Below are positions 27,298 to 35,805 of a DNA stretch of 64,000 nucleotides, one piece after another. The stretch comes from Streptomyces sp. SA15 (GTDB lineage: Bacteria > Actinomycetota > Actinomycetes > Streptomycetales > Streptomycetaceae), in the NCBI RefSeq assembly GCF_002291145.1, contig NZ_NTGE01000014.1, forward strand, positions 1 through 64,000. The letters are read 5' to 3'. The position numbers and the translations under genes are program-made. Below the pieces are notes generated by a model. The model worked only from the letters and a program-made list of their open reading frames with translations. It did not search any database and was not told the DNA's origin. Every line of letters starts with the position of its first letter. The first letter of the stretch is position 1.

Positions 27298-27945
27298 TCA
27301 CCCCATACTCGGCGCGCTCCCCGGCAACCTCTCGGCGCCAGCGCAATGCCGGATGTCCTGGGCAGCGTGTCGGGCGGTATCGGCGGCGAGGGCGGCCGCA
27401 CTCGCGCGTACGGTGCGGTCCTTCACATCCGTGCCTTTGCCGCCCACAACGACCGAGATCTCCAGAAGCTCGTCACCGCCCGCACGGCCCGGGCAGTCGA
27501 CGAACAGGTGAGTTCCTGGGCCGTCCAGATACCCTGTCGCGTCCCCGAACGTGAGCGGCGTGCTGCCGGACTGGTGGGCGTCGCGCTCAACGTCGTCGCG
27601 TGTGTACTCGCCTCCCTGCAGGAGTCGGTACTCGACCTCCACGGTCACCCCGCCCCCGGTCAACAGGCACTGCCCAAGCCCCCAGTCCCGCATGGCGTCC
27701 TGACTGTGTCCGGCAGTGGCGAAGTTGTAGGCGTTCCTCTCCTGGAACTTCGCGCCTCGCTCTGGCATGAGGGACTTAACGGCGTCGGCGGGCAGGGATC
27801 CGTGGCAGACCTTTGCGGGCACGGTCACGGCGGATTGCTGAAGAGGCCACCACCAGGACCCGAGGGCCACCAGAACGCCCGGCACCACTATGCCCAGACC
27901 GACGATGAGTGTCCGCCGACGGCCGCGCACTCCCGTGTGCGGCAC
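27298..27945 (-). CDS. Membrane-anchored Cys-containing protein, paralogue of the next gene
   Basis: The product has 215 residues if started at GTG 27945 (VPHTGVRGRRRTLIVGLG). GTG 27930 is an alternative, and both have weak ribosome-binding sites. A basic N-terminus precedes one membrane helix (about 13-31, IVGLGIVVPGVLVALGSWWW), then an extracytoplasmic domain. That domain shares VPxxVCxGxLP, a P-x-RGAxF segment, four spaced cysteines and an AAQDI..C ending with the product of 27963-28583, so the two are tandem duplicates. The family is unknown to me. It is the last gene of the type VII satellite locus, 17 bases after its paralogue. Confidence 0.7.
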   Translation of the reverse strand: MPHTGVRGRRRTLIVGLGIVVPGVLVALGSWWWPLQQSAVTVPAKVCHGSLPADAVKSLMPERGAKFQERNAYNFATAGHSQDAMRDWGLGQCLLTGGGVTVEVEYRLLQGGEYTRDDVERDAHQSGSTPLTFGDATGYLDGPGTHLFVDCPGRAGGDELLEISVVVGGKGTDVKDRTVRASAAALAADTARHAAQDIRHCAGAERLPGSAPSMG

Positions 27946-27962
27946 TCGCTGTTCGCTCAGTC

Positions 27963-28583
27963 TCAATGGTCGATCACGGGAGGATCGCCCGGCAGCTGCC
28001 CGGCAGCCTCGCACTTCACGATGTCCTGTGCGGCCACCCTGAGCGTCTCACCTGCCAGCGCGGCGAACCCTTCGCGGATACCGGCATCTTCCTTCTCAGG
28101 GAAGCCCCGTCCCTCAACACTGATCACGAGCACCCCCTTGTCATCCGCTGATGGGCAGCTGAAGGTGATCCCGGCACTGTGGCTGCCGGAATAGCCACTC
28201 GCACCGCCGAGAGTCAAGGGGTCGAAACCGCTCTGCCCGGCCCGGAGTTCGAACTTCCTAGTCCATTGGCCCACGAGCCCGGAGCCGGCATCGACGAGCC
28301 GCATGTACCAGACAGTGACGCCTCTGCCTCCGGCGGAGAACCGGCACTCGGGGCCGCCCGGCTGAGGCGGTTCGAACCCGTTCTCCGTCTCCTCTTCGAA
28401 TGCGGCTCCACGACTGGGCAGCACCTCGGCGGCAAGCGTCCCGGGCAGCTTGCCACCGCACACTCGCTCCGGCACCGCGACCGCAGGCTCGGTGTCTGCG
28501 GGCCACAGCCGCCAGGCCGCGAGCGCCGCGAGGGCGAGGACCACGATGCCGCCCGCGATGAAGATCTTCCGACTCTTGTGCAC
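27963..28583 (-). CDS. Membrane-anchored Cys-containing protein
   Basis: The product has 206 residues, starting MHKSRKIFIAGGIVVLALAA. One membrane helix (about 7-27) is followed by a 175-residue outside domain with VCGGKLPG, SRGAAFEEE, PECRF, FSCPSADDKG and AAQDIVKCEAAGQLPG. Four cysteines suggest two disulfides. The ATG overlaps the stop of the 725-residue gene by four bases (ATGA), so the two are translationally coupled. A role as a membrane component or accessory of the type VII substrates is inferred from context only. Confidence 0.75.
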   Translation of the reverse strand: MHKSRKIFIAGGIVVLALAALAAWRLWPADTEPAVAVPERVCGGKLPGTLAAEVLPSRGAAFEEETENGFEPPQPGGPECRFSAGGRGVTVWYMRLVDAGSGLVGQWTRKFELRAGQSGFDPLTLGGASGYSGSHSAGITFSCPSADDKGVLVISVEGRGFPEKEDAGIREGFAALAGETLRVAAQDIVKCEAAGQLPGDPPVIDH

Positions 28584-30760
28584 TAGCTTCCCGCCCGCTG
28601 TCGTCCCTGCCCATAGCTGTCCCGTACTTCACCACTAGCCGAGTTGGCCTGGCTGTCGGCGTTTGTGGGGTCGATGCCCGCCTCCCTCGCCGCGGTGTAC
28701 GTCGCGTCATAGACAGCGTCCGCGGACCGGGACCGCTGCTGTTCAAGGAACTTGTCCCGTTCCTCGGCGGCTTCGCCGCTGGAGTCACGGGTGTAGTGCT
28801 CGACGACCGACGCCTGAATGTCGCCAATGATCATGCCTGCCGCGTCTCCTGCGACGGGGAACCTGCTGAGTCCCATATCTATGGCGCGCCCCACCCACTT
28901 GTCCGCGGTGGCGAGTCCTTCGTTGAACTCGGCATCGGAGGCGATCTTGTCGTCGTACACGGCCTGGGTTCGGGACTCGGCCAGGATTCCCGCGATCTCC
29001 GCGCCCGGGCGGACCTGGTTGTTCACCTCGGGCGACAGCTCGTGGAATTGTTCCCGGTTCTCGAACGTTCCGTTGATCAGCTCGGTGGTGACGGCCTGCT
29101 GGGCGTTGAGGATGGCTCCGTATCCGTCCGGGTCTTTGCCTACCGCTCCGATGAAGTTCTTGAGAGTGCCGTCCTCGTTCAGTCCGGCCAGATTCGCGTT
29201 GCTGCCGTACGTCTTGATATCGCTGCCGCTGTTCATCCCGTCCTGGATGTCGCGCATGTACTCGGCGGAGATGTGGCCGAAACTGTCGCTCATTGGGGAG
29301 TCGTCGAGCCGGTCGGGGTTTTTCCCGAACTCTCCGACGATCCTGTTGAAGAGTTCCGCACCGCCGGCCGAATGCTTCGGCGGTGTGGCGTCGGACTCGT
29401 ACGGCACCCCGATCGTCGCCGACTCGAGCGCGTGCCCGAGCGCGTCATGCCCGAGCGCCTTTCCGTCCTCGCCCAGCGGCCACTCGCGCGCGTCGTCGCC
29501 CTTGGCCACCAGATAGTCCCAGTTGTCGAGCGTCTTCCCACCAGCCGTCGTCGAGTCGTTGAAGAACTCGAGGGATGCCTCGGGGTTGTGGCTGAGCCCC
29601 TCCATGAAGCCGGCGACGGGGTCGTTGGGCTCGTCGGTCGGCGGGTAGCTGAGGTTCGTGGTGTCCCGCCAGGCCACGCCAGGCTCGCCCGGGTACTCGC
29701 GCTCGTACTTCAGCACGGCGTCGCCGTAGTCGTGCAGGAAGTCGTCGTCGAACTTGCCCTTGCCCATCAGGCTGCTCATCACCTGGAAGCCGTTCGGGCC
29801 CATGGGCATGGCGGGGTCGACGGGGAAGATCTTGGTGCCGGACGCGATCACGTCCTTCTTCCAGTCCGCCATCTGCGGGCTGTCGCTGTGGGAGGCGTTG
29901 GCGAGGGCCATGCTCAGGTTGTCCTGCACGTGCCCCATCAGCTTGGCCCGGTCGCCCTCGACCGCGCCTCCGGGCGGGGCGGCGAGGTCGCGCCAGAACT
30001 GGAGAGTGCCGTCCGCTCCCAGGCCGGTGGCGAAGGCCTCCGTGAAGCCGGGGTTGTCGCGCTGGTTCTTGAGGGTTTCGTTGAAGCGGGCGAGTTTCTC
30101 CTCGCTCCACTCGTCGACGTTCCCCTTGGCAACCTCCTTGCGCCAGTAGTCGGCATCTGCCTTGCCCTGGTCGCGATCGGCGTCCTTCAGGCTGCTCGGG
30201 CCTTGGTCGGTGAAGTCGTACTTGTTCTTGGCGAGTTGGCGCAGCGCACGGGCCGCGATGCGATCGGTCTCGGTCGCCTCCCAGAGGATCTTGGTGATCC
30301 TGCTCTGGGCGGCGTCCAGTTCCTCGTCCGTGGGCTTGTGGATGTCGGCGTTACCGGCAGCCGCGCCGGAGGGTACCGAGGCTGCGACTTTCCCGTTCCC
30401 GTTGACGTAGATATTGCTCTTCGCCAGTTCATCGGTGGCCGCACGCAGGTCTTGCTTGTGCTTCGTGAAGGCGCTGTGCGCGTCGCGCAGAACCGCCAGC
30501 ACGCTTTTGGCCTCGGCGGCCGCGTCCGCGAACTGCGCGGCGGTCTTCGTGACGAACTCCCGCGACACCGTGGCGTTGACGCCCTTCCAGTTCGCGGCGT
30601 TGGCCCTCTTCTCCAGGTCTGTCGCGCTGACCTCGCCGTCGCCGCCGGTGGCCAGCCGTTCCAGTCGGCCGACCATGGTCTTCCAGTCGGATACCGCGGT
30701 GTTCAGTGTGCCCAGGCGCAGATCCGTGAGTTCCTGCGCGGTCAGTGTGTCCGTCGCCAT
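28583..30760 (-). CDS. Large type VII-associated protein with WXG motif (DUF6571-like), 725 residues
   Basis: The helical N-terminal region (about 1-130) includes ANWKGVNATVSREFV, a WXG-type turn, and heptad-like stretches. The remainder is mixed, with GPNGFQVMSSLMGKGKF, HDYGDAVLKYEREYPGEPG and a C-terminal helical segment with a Gly/Ala-rich hydrophobic stretch (AGDAAGMIIGDIQASVVEHY). It lacks a signal peptide, fitting a type VII substrate. The closest family I can name is the streptomycete DUF6571 group. It lies 20 bases downstream of the 150-residue gene and is coupled to the next gene. No enzymatic motif was recognised. Confidence 0.7.
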   Translation of the reverse strand: MATDTLTAQELTDLRLGTLNTAVSDWKTMVGRLERLATGGDGEVSATDLEKRANAANWKGVNATVSREFVTKTAAQFADAAAEAKSVLAVLRDAHSAFTKHKQDLRAATDELAKSNIYVNGNGKVAASVPSGAAAGNADIHKPTDEELDAAQSRITKILWEATETDRIAARALRQLAKNKYDFTDQGPSSLKDADRDQGKADADYWRKEVAKGNVDEWSEEKLARFNETLKNQRDNPGFTEAFATGLGADGTLQFWRDLAAPPGGAVEGDRAKLMGHVQDNLSMALANASHSDSPQMADWKKDVIASGTKIFPVDPAMPMGPNGFQVMSSLMGKGKFDDDFLHDYGDAVLKYEREYPGEPGVAWRDTTNLSYPPTDEPNDPVAGFMEGLSHNPEASLEFFNDSTTAGGKTLDNWDYLVAKGDDAREWPLGEDGKALGHDALGHALESATIGVPYESDATPPKHSAGGAELFNRIVGEFGKNPDRLDDSPMSDSFGHISAEYMRDIQDGMNSGSDIKTYGSNANLAGLNEDGTLKNFIGAVGKDPDGYGAILNAQQAVTTELINGTFENREQFHELSPEVNNQVRPGAEIAGILAESRTQAVYDDKIASDAEFNEGLATADKWVGRAIDMGLSRFPVAGDAAGMIIGDIQASVVEHYTRDSSGEAAEERDKFLEQQRSRSADAVYDATYTAAREAGIDPTNADSQANSASGEVRDSYGQGRQRAGS

Positions 30761-30780
30761 CTGCGTCAGCCCCGTTGCCG

Positions 30781-31233
30781 CTACTTGAGGTACTCGTTGA
30801 TGCGCGAGACCGTCATCAGGTCGCCTGCCGCGTTCCGCATACCGGTCACGACGTGCGCCTCGTCCTTTGCGTGCTGGGCACGGGTGAAGTCCAGATGGTT
30901 GGAGATGTGGGCGCAGGCCTCGTACAGCGTCTGCTGCTGGGTGCTCCAGGCATCGTGCAGCTCGGTGAGTGCGGAGCCCATGTCCAGGCCGTCGTTGAAG
31001 AGGTCGATGGACGCTGTGAAGGTGCTCGGCCGCGCCAGGTCCGCATCCACGCGGAACCTCTCCAGCAGGTCGTACGCCATGTTGCCGAGCTTGCCCAATT
31101 CGTCATCGCGGACAATGAGATCGCCGCCCCCACCACTGCCGCCCCCGTCGGCAGGAAGCTGATTCAGCTGCATCTGCGTCGACTGCCTTTGCACGGCGTC
31201 GGCCTTTAGTTGGTCCCACTCTTCCCACGCCAT
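30781..31233 (-). CDS. Small helical type VII-associated protein
   Basis: The product has 150 residues, starting MAWEEWDQLKADAVQRQSTQ. A Gly-rich linker (GGGSGGGGD at about 30-38) separates a short N-terminal helix from a mostly helical body (ELGKLGNMAYDLLERFRVDA, LHDAWSTQQQTLYEACAHIS). Size, helicity and position before the large WXG-containing gene suggest an ESX-like partner or chaperone. A canonical WXG is not present. The 206-base gap upstream may hold the promoter of this half of the locus. Confidence 0.65.
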   Translation of the reverse strand: MAWEEWDQLKADAVQRQSTQMQLNQLPADGGGSGGGGDLIVRDDELGKLGNMAYDLLERFRVDADLARPSTFTASIDLFNDGLDMGSALTELHDAWSTQQQTLYEACAHISNHLDFTRAQHAKDEAHVVTGMRNAAGDLMTVSRINEYLK

Positions 31234-31439
31234 CTGGCGCGCCCCTTCCCCCGTATGTGATTGCGATCAGTCGAGCGTCCTGCGACTCCCCATTACGCCA
31301 TCGAACATTCCTAGCATGACGCCGTATGGCTGGAGTCACACAGTGCGCGTGCGCACCACGCCTTCACGGTTTCGGACCTTACGTCCACAACCCCGGCGAG
31401 GGACGCCGCGCGCCTGGAGCGGTTCGCCGGTGCTTCGGG

Positions 31440-32792
31440 TCAGGCGTGGTCTCCTGGGTTGGGCGGCCCGCCTCTGAACGGTCCGCCGGCAGGCGGGGTG
31501 GACGCCGTGCTGCCATAAGGCGATTGAGTCATAGGAGTGGGAGGCAGCGGGCTCAGCGCGGCGGCCGGCCGACGTCTGCGGGCGACCAGGAGGGCCGCCA
31601 CGGCGCCACCGATCAGCACGGCCAAGCCGATTCCCAGTCCGATCCAGAGGGCACTGCTGCTGCCCGTGGAGGATGAGGTTGTGGCCGCAGGATTGTCGTC
31701 CGTCTCCTGAGACGTTGCGTCCGCCCTGGCTGGGGCGCTTGCGGACGGGGAGGTCGATGCCTCAGCCGCGGCTGCGAGGTCCGGGAGCGGGTACTCGTCG
31801 GCGGCACCCGGGTCGCCCGGATTCTGAAGCGCGATCCGAGGCCGGACGATGCCGTAGCCGATGGAGTCGTTGCGCTTTGCGCCATCCGTAGGGGCACCGA
31901 TGGTGTTGAGCATGACGCGCAGGACCTGGTTGTTGGTCCACGTCGGGTGCTTGGACCAGATCAGGGCGGCGCTGGCGGAGGCGAGGGCGGTGGCGGCGCT
32001 GGTGCCGCTGGTCTTGCAGAGGCCCGTCTTGCCACCGCAGGCGTGGACCATGTCTGCGCCCGGAGCCGCGATGTCCACCTGCGGGCCGTATTCGGAGAAG
32101 GAAGCACGGCGGAGGTTCTTGCCCACCGCCGCAACCCCGACGGCACCGGGCGTGGCGGCCGGATACAAGACGGGGTTGCCTTTGTCGACGTCATTGCCCA
32201 CCGCCGCGAAGACCAATGATCCTTGATCAAGGGCATACTTCACCGCAGCAGTGAGCTCCGAGGTACTGACAACCGAAGCCATGGAGATGTTGATGACCTT
32301 GGCATCGGCATCTGCCGCATAACGGATTGCCTTGCTGAAATACGCGGGCCTCGCGAAGCCCATGGCGTCCTCGGTCTCCGCAGGCACACGGATGGGAAGA
32401 ATCTTTGCGCCCGGTGCAAGGCCGAACGCGCCCTTTCCGCCTCCGTACGCTCCGGTACCAGCGATGAGTCCAGCCATCCCTGTGCCGTGGCCGTCATAGT
32501 CCGTGTGCTCGTCGCCGGCGCGGCTCGATGGCGCGAAGTCTTTCCCGTCGAGCACCCGCCCTTTCAAGTCGGGGTTGTCAGGCTCGACTCCGGTGTCGAT
32601 CACGGCAACGGTGACCCCCTTGCCGGTGCTCGTCCGCCACATCTCCTCGGCGCGCATGGCATCCAGGTGCCACTGCTGAGAACGGGCGGAGTCGGCGTGC
32701 GCCTGAAGTGCCGTACCGCCCACCAGCAATAGGCCGATGGCCGCTGAGGCCACAGCCCGAAATCCCCTGTGCCAAGTGCTGCTGATGGGCAT
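31440..32792 (-). CDS. mycP: Mycosin-type subtilisin protease of a type VII secretion locus
   Basis: The product has 450 residues from ATG 32792, with AGAAGGA upstream. ATG 32807 is an alternative. A signal peptide (about 1-32, ending AHA) leads to an S8 peptidase domain with the full triad: Asp66 in AVIDTGVE, His102 in DGHGTGMAG and Ser265 in SGTSAA. Asn200 (AAVGND) serves as the oxyanion residue. A Pro/Ser/Thr-rich linker is followed by a membrane helix (about 381-403) and an RRRR stop-transfer signal, then a Pro/Gly-rich cytoplasmic tail. This is the standard MycP plan: a membrane-bound protease facing outward that processes or stabilises ESX components. The neighbours are ESX-type helical proteins. 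Confidence 0.92.
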   Translation of the reverse strand: MPISSTWHRGFRAVASAAIGLLLVGGTALQAHADSARSQQWHLDAMRAEEMWRTSTGKGVTVAVIDTGVEPDNPDLKGRVLDGKDFAPSSRAGDEHTDYDGHGTGMAGLIAGTGAYGGGKGAFGLAPGAKILPIRVPAETEDAMGFARPAYFSKAIRYAADADAKVINISMASVVSTSELTAAVKYALDQGSLVFAAVGNDVDKGNPVLYPAATPGAVGVAAVGKNLRRASFSEYGPQVDIAAPGADMVHACGGKTGLCKTSGTSAATALASASAALIWSKHPTWTNNQVLRVMLNTIGAPTDGAKRNDSIGYGIVRPRIALQNPGDPGAADEYPLPDLAAAAEASTSPSASAPARADATSQETDDNPAATTSSSTGSSSALWIGLGIGLAVLIGGAVAALLVARRRRPAAALSPLPPTPMTQSPYGSTASTPPAGGPFRGGPPNPGDHA

Positions 32793-32817
32793 GTACGTCC
32801 TTCTCATATCCCTGGGT

Positions 32818-34371
32818 TCAGTCGGCGGTCGGCGGTTCGTTGCGGTGACCGGACTGCTGTCTTTGGTTTCCCTGCCGGACACCACTTGTCGGCCCAGCTG
32901 GACCGCCGCGAACGCTTCTCCGAGTGCTGCCCTCGCTGGGCGTACCACCGGAGATCCCTCCCCGCGTCGGTGCGGACGGCACCGGCGCACCGGGGCGAGC
33001 CGGGGCGCGGCCCGTCTGCTGCGGGGTGCCGCCGACGATGCCGCCGTGGGACGGCGTGGGCGCGAAACGACCGGAGGCAGGACTGGCAGGGTGAGCAACC
33101 GGCTGCCCTACCGGTCCTGTCGGCACGCGGCCGATCGAACCGCTGTTGCTTGCAGGCTCGCCACCGACAACTGTTCCGCCAGGCAGTCGGCCAGTCGGCC
33201 TGCCGGTGACAGGCGTCGTAGTGGGGCGCCCGCCGACAATTCCTGAATTGGCCGGAACACCGCGGCCGGATGCCGCGCCTTGACCCGGAGCGGTATTGCC
33301 GGAAGCCATACCGGGACCTGGGATGTTCCGGCCCTGAATCGGACCGGCTTCCGTGACTCCGCGGCCGGGTGCCGAGCCGGGAACCGCCTGCCCGGGCTGG
33401 GCAGGCATACGTCCGCCGAAAGCCGTCCTGCCCTGCCCGCTCGTGACTGAGGGGGGCATACGCGAAGCACCGCTGGAAAGCGGCGGGGTCGTGCCGCTCG
33501 TGAGCGGCGGCGCACCGGTGTCCGGACGACCGGTTACCTGGCCTCCTCCCGACGGCCCCGGGGACGGCTGGTGCACTTCGGGAAGTACGGACACCGAGTC
33601 GATATTGACCCGTGTTACAGGCTCGGTCACCGACGGCCGCACGTCCTCGGACGGCACCCGGCTGGCGGAGGGCCCTGTCTCGAGCCGCTGAGGCGTCACT
33701 CCTACGGTTCCGACACTGCCGGTACCGCCTCCGCTCGCCCCGCTGGAACTCCCAGTCCCCGGCCGCGCTAGGTCCTCCGACCTGACATCCTCCGGCGGCT
33801 TGATCGCAGCTGGCGGCGGCGGAAACTTAGGCCGCTCCAACCCCTCCATCTGCACGGCAGACCACGCATACGTCTGCCCCAGCTTCCGCATCTGCGCAGC
33901 CGCCTCCAGCCGGACCCTCTCCCGGTCCGCCGCCAAGGCCTCCAGCTCGCTCCGCGACTTGTCGCTCACAGCCGCCGCGTCCGGATCATTGCGCGCGGCG
34001 TTCGCCGCGTCCAGATTCGCCTGCGCGCCCTTCGTGTCACGCGGAATGGACGCCTGAGCCGTGGCGATCGCCCCGGAGGTCCGCCCCAGCCACTCGCCGG
34101 CTTCCTCGCTGAAGTCACCCAGGCGCAGGGTCGCGTTGGCCAGGTCCCCGCTCCAGGTGCGGAACGCGTCCGCGCCCTCGCCCTTCCACTCCACGTACTG
34201 CGGGCGAACCTTGAGTTCCTCGGCGATCTTCCGGATCTCCTTGGCCGCCGCGGTCAGCCGGTCGGCGGCGGCCTGCACCGTCCCGGCCTTCGCCTGGTCC
34301 AGCCACTGGAGCATCTGCTCGTGGCTCATGTCCTCGAACGACGTACCGCCGCCGCTCCCCTTGCTGGGCAT
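32818..34371 (-). CDS. PPE/WXG-like protein with long repetitive Pro/Gly/Ser/Thr tail
   Basis: The product has 517 residues from ATG 34371 (MPSKGSGGGTSFEDMSHEQM). A longer in-frame ORF to 34443 adds unrelated residues. Residues about 10-195 are helical and contain YVEWKGEGADAFRTWSGDL, a clear WXG-type turn between two helices, as in ESX/PPE-family secreted proteins. From about 200 to the end the sequence is low-complexity, with repeated GIVGGxP/GISGGTP, GRGV and TGRP units. The tail resembles cell-wall-spanning segments. It starts just downstream of the 172-residue gene and precedes mycP by 25 bases. Confidence 0.75.
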   Translation of the reverse strand: MPSKGSGGGTSFEDMSHEQMLQWLDQAKAGTVQAAADRLTAAAKEIRKIAEELKVRPQYVEWKGEGADAFRTWSGDLANATLRLGDFSEEAGEWLGRTSGAIATAQASIPRDTKGAQANLDAANAARNDPDAAAVSDKSRSELEALAADRERVRLEAAAQMRKLGQTYAWSAVQMEGLERPKFPPPPAAIKPPEDVRSEDLARPGTGSSSGASGGGTGSVGTVGVTPQRLETGPSASRVPSEDVRPSVTEPVTRVNIDSVSVLPEVHQPSPGPSGGGQVTGRPDTGAPPLTSGTTPPLSSGASRMPPSVTSGQGRTAFGGRMPAQPGQAVPGSAPGRGVTEAGPIQGRNIPGPGMASGNTAPGQGAASGRGVPANSGIVGGRPTTTPVTGRPTGRLPGGTVVGGEPASNSGSIGRVPTGPVGQPVAHPASPASGRFAPTPSHGGIVGGTPQQTGRAPARPGAPVPSAPTRGGISGGTPSEGSTRRSVRGGPAGPTSGVRQGNQRQQSGHRNEPPTAD

Positions 34372-34399
34372 CAGGACTCCCCCACGCTCGTCAGTCGCA

Positions 34400-34918
34400 T
34401 CAGATGGTGCCGCCCGCGTCGTCGGCCGGCGTCGTCCCGCCACCGTCGGCAGTCCCGTCGCTCTGCTTCGGCAGGCCGGGGTCGTAGCTACCGCCGTAGT
34501 GCTTCGTCGTTTCCGCGCTGATCGCCGCCATACGGTCGCGGATGTCCAGGTCGATGTTCTGGTAGCCCTTGTGCGAGGCCAGCACGGCGATGTTCATGCC
34601 CTCCATCGAGTCGGACAACAACTTCGACAGCGTCTCCAACTCGGTGATCACCGTCTCGTACGCGCTGAACAGCCCGGCCGCCTCCGCCCACTCCGCGTCC
34701 CCGCCACCGAGCTGATGGCGTACGAGCTGTTCCTGGCCGATCTTCTCCGGCCCCGCCTGCGAACCCTTCAGATCGCGGATCAGGTCATCAACACGCTTCT
34801 GGAACTTCGTGAAAGAGGACAGCTCGGTAGCCACGTCCGCGGCAGCGCCCCGCGCCGCGTCGAACAAGCCGGAGACCCAGGACGCCCCCGCCGCCACGCC
34901 ACCATCGCTCGGAAACAC
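34400..34918 (-). CDS. Helical protein, first gene of the type VII satellite locus
   Basis: The product has 172 residues from GTG 34918, preceded by GGGAGGA. It is predominantly helical (FTKFQKRVDDLIRDLKGSQA, AYETVITELETLSKLLSDSM), with no signal peptide or membrane helix and a Gly/Asp/Thr-rich acidic C-terminus. The dimensions fit an ESX-like secreted or chaperone protein, but no WXG turn is visible. Its stop lies 28 bases before the PPE/WXG-like gene. Confidence 0.7.
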   Translation of the reverse strand: MFPSDGGVAAGASWVSGLFDAARGAAADVATELSSFTKFQKRVDDLIRDLKGSQAGPEKIGQEQLVRHQLGGGDAEWAEAAGLFSAYETVITELETLSKLLSDSMEGMNIAVLASHKGYQNIDLDIRDRMAAISAETTKHYGGSYDPGLPKQSDGTADGGGTTPADDAGGTI

Positions 34919-35301
34919 CAGGTCCTCCCCCGTACGCCATCAGCAGCAATGACCCACTAGTCACTGTAGCTACCAGCAGTGACAGCCTCCAACCGCTCCG
35001 GCTCCAGGAGCAGTTGATCCCAGCCAGCACCGGTGGGCAGGCCAGGTCGGCACGAGATCGGAGACCGACCTCAGCCAATCGCAGCTCAAAGGCCTGCACA
35101 TGAGCGCTCGTACTCAGGTGGAGCGGCTTCCTGCCGCGTACGACCCGGAATCTGCTCTAGTCCCGGCATGAGCCGAACTGGGGCCGGCGATCCCAGGACA
35201 CGTCGGGTGTGTGAACGTTGCGTGTGGGCGACGGTTCAGACGCGGAAAGCGCGCCGGGGGCGGGTCGCTCCTCGCTGTGTTCAGTCGTGATACTTAGCGC
35301 C
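34919..35301. other. Intergenic region between divergent type VII-linked genes
   Basis: These 383 bases separate the minus-strand locus from the plus-strand remnant. No ORF with coding character was found. A GATACT-type -10 near 35289-35294, just ahead of the ATG at 35302, would suit a leaderless plus-strand transcript. No firm -35 was seen. Confidence 0.35.
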
Positions 35302-35805
35302 ATGTCTCAGTACGGACTTACCGAGACGTTCTCGTCGTTCTGTGAGCGGTGAGAGTGGGGTGTGCGCTCGCTGATCAACGAGGGCAACGCGTTCGCTGTC
35401 AAGGCCGACCTGTCGGCCGGCACCTACTACGAGACCGACCAGTACGTCGAAGGCACCTCAAGGTCGTCACCAACGCTGCCATCGGCAATCCGTACGCCTC
35501 CGACCGAGGTCACCGGGATGGGCTGGGGCGATATCGCCACCTCCGGCGTCTATGGCGGTGACGTCGACTACAGCAAGGAGTCCTTCGACCAGGCCATGAC
35601 CAACAGCAGCCAGGGCTGGAAGGACGCCGGACGCGACCTGATGACCTCCCGCACCGTCGGGCCCCTGGGCCTGAACCCCGAGAACCTGCACGCGAATTTC
35701 GGGGTCTCCGACGCTGAGTACGACCAGATGCTCGACGACACCTTCGGGCCCTCACCCGAGGCTCGCGCCCAGGCTGCTCAGCAGCAGGGTGGGAGTGAGC
35801 AGTAA
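35302..35805 (+). pseudogene. Disrupted type VII-linked gene with in-frame stop and paired frameshifts
   Basis: ATG 35302 opens MSQYGLTETFSSFCER and meets TGA at 35350. The same frame continues EWGVRSLINEGNAFAVKADL to a TAA at 35803, so the stop splits one gene. A downstream GTG (35362) could still give 147 residues. Between about 35455 and 35510 the frame turns into low-quality Ser/Pro/Thr sequence. The +1 frame reads LKVVTNAAIGNPYASD there, which continues better into EVTGMGWGDIATSGVYGGD. One lost and one gained C would explain this. The remaining C-terminus (DVDYSKESFDQAMTNSSQGW) looks coding. The family is not recognised. Sequencing error is possible. Confidence 0.55.

Noticed and set aside
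27058..28194. 378-codon plus-strand frame across the vapBC remnant and the two anchored genes
   Set aside because: It overlaps the minus-strand paralogues, whose membrane helices and shared cysteines show which strand is coding.
32818..33700. Short repeats that could suggest a CRISPR array or satellite DNA
   Set aside because: The repeats are irregular and follow codon phase in the Pro/Gly-rich tail of the WXG/PPE-like protein. There are no equal spacers.
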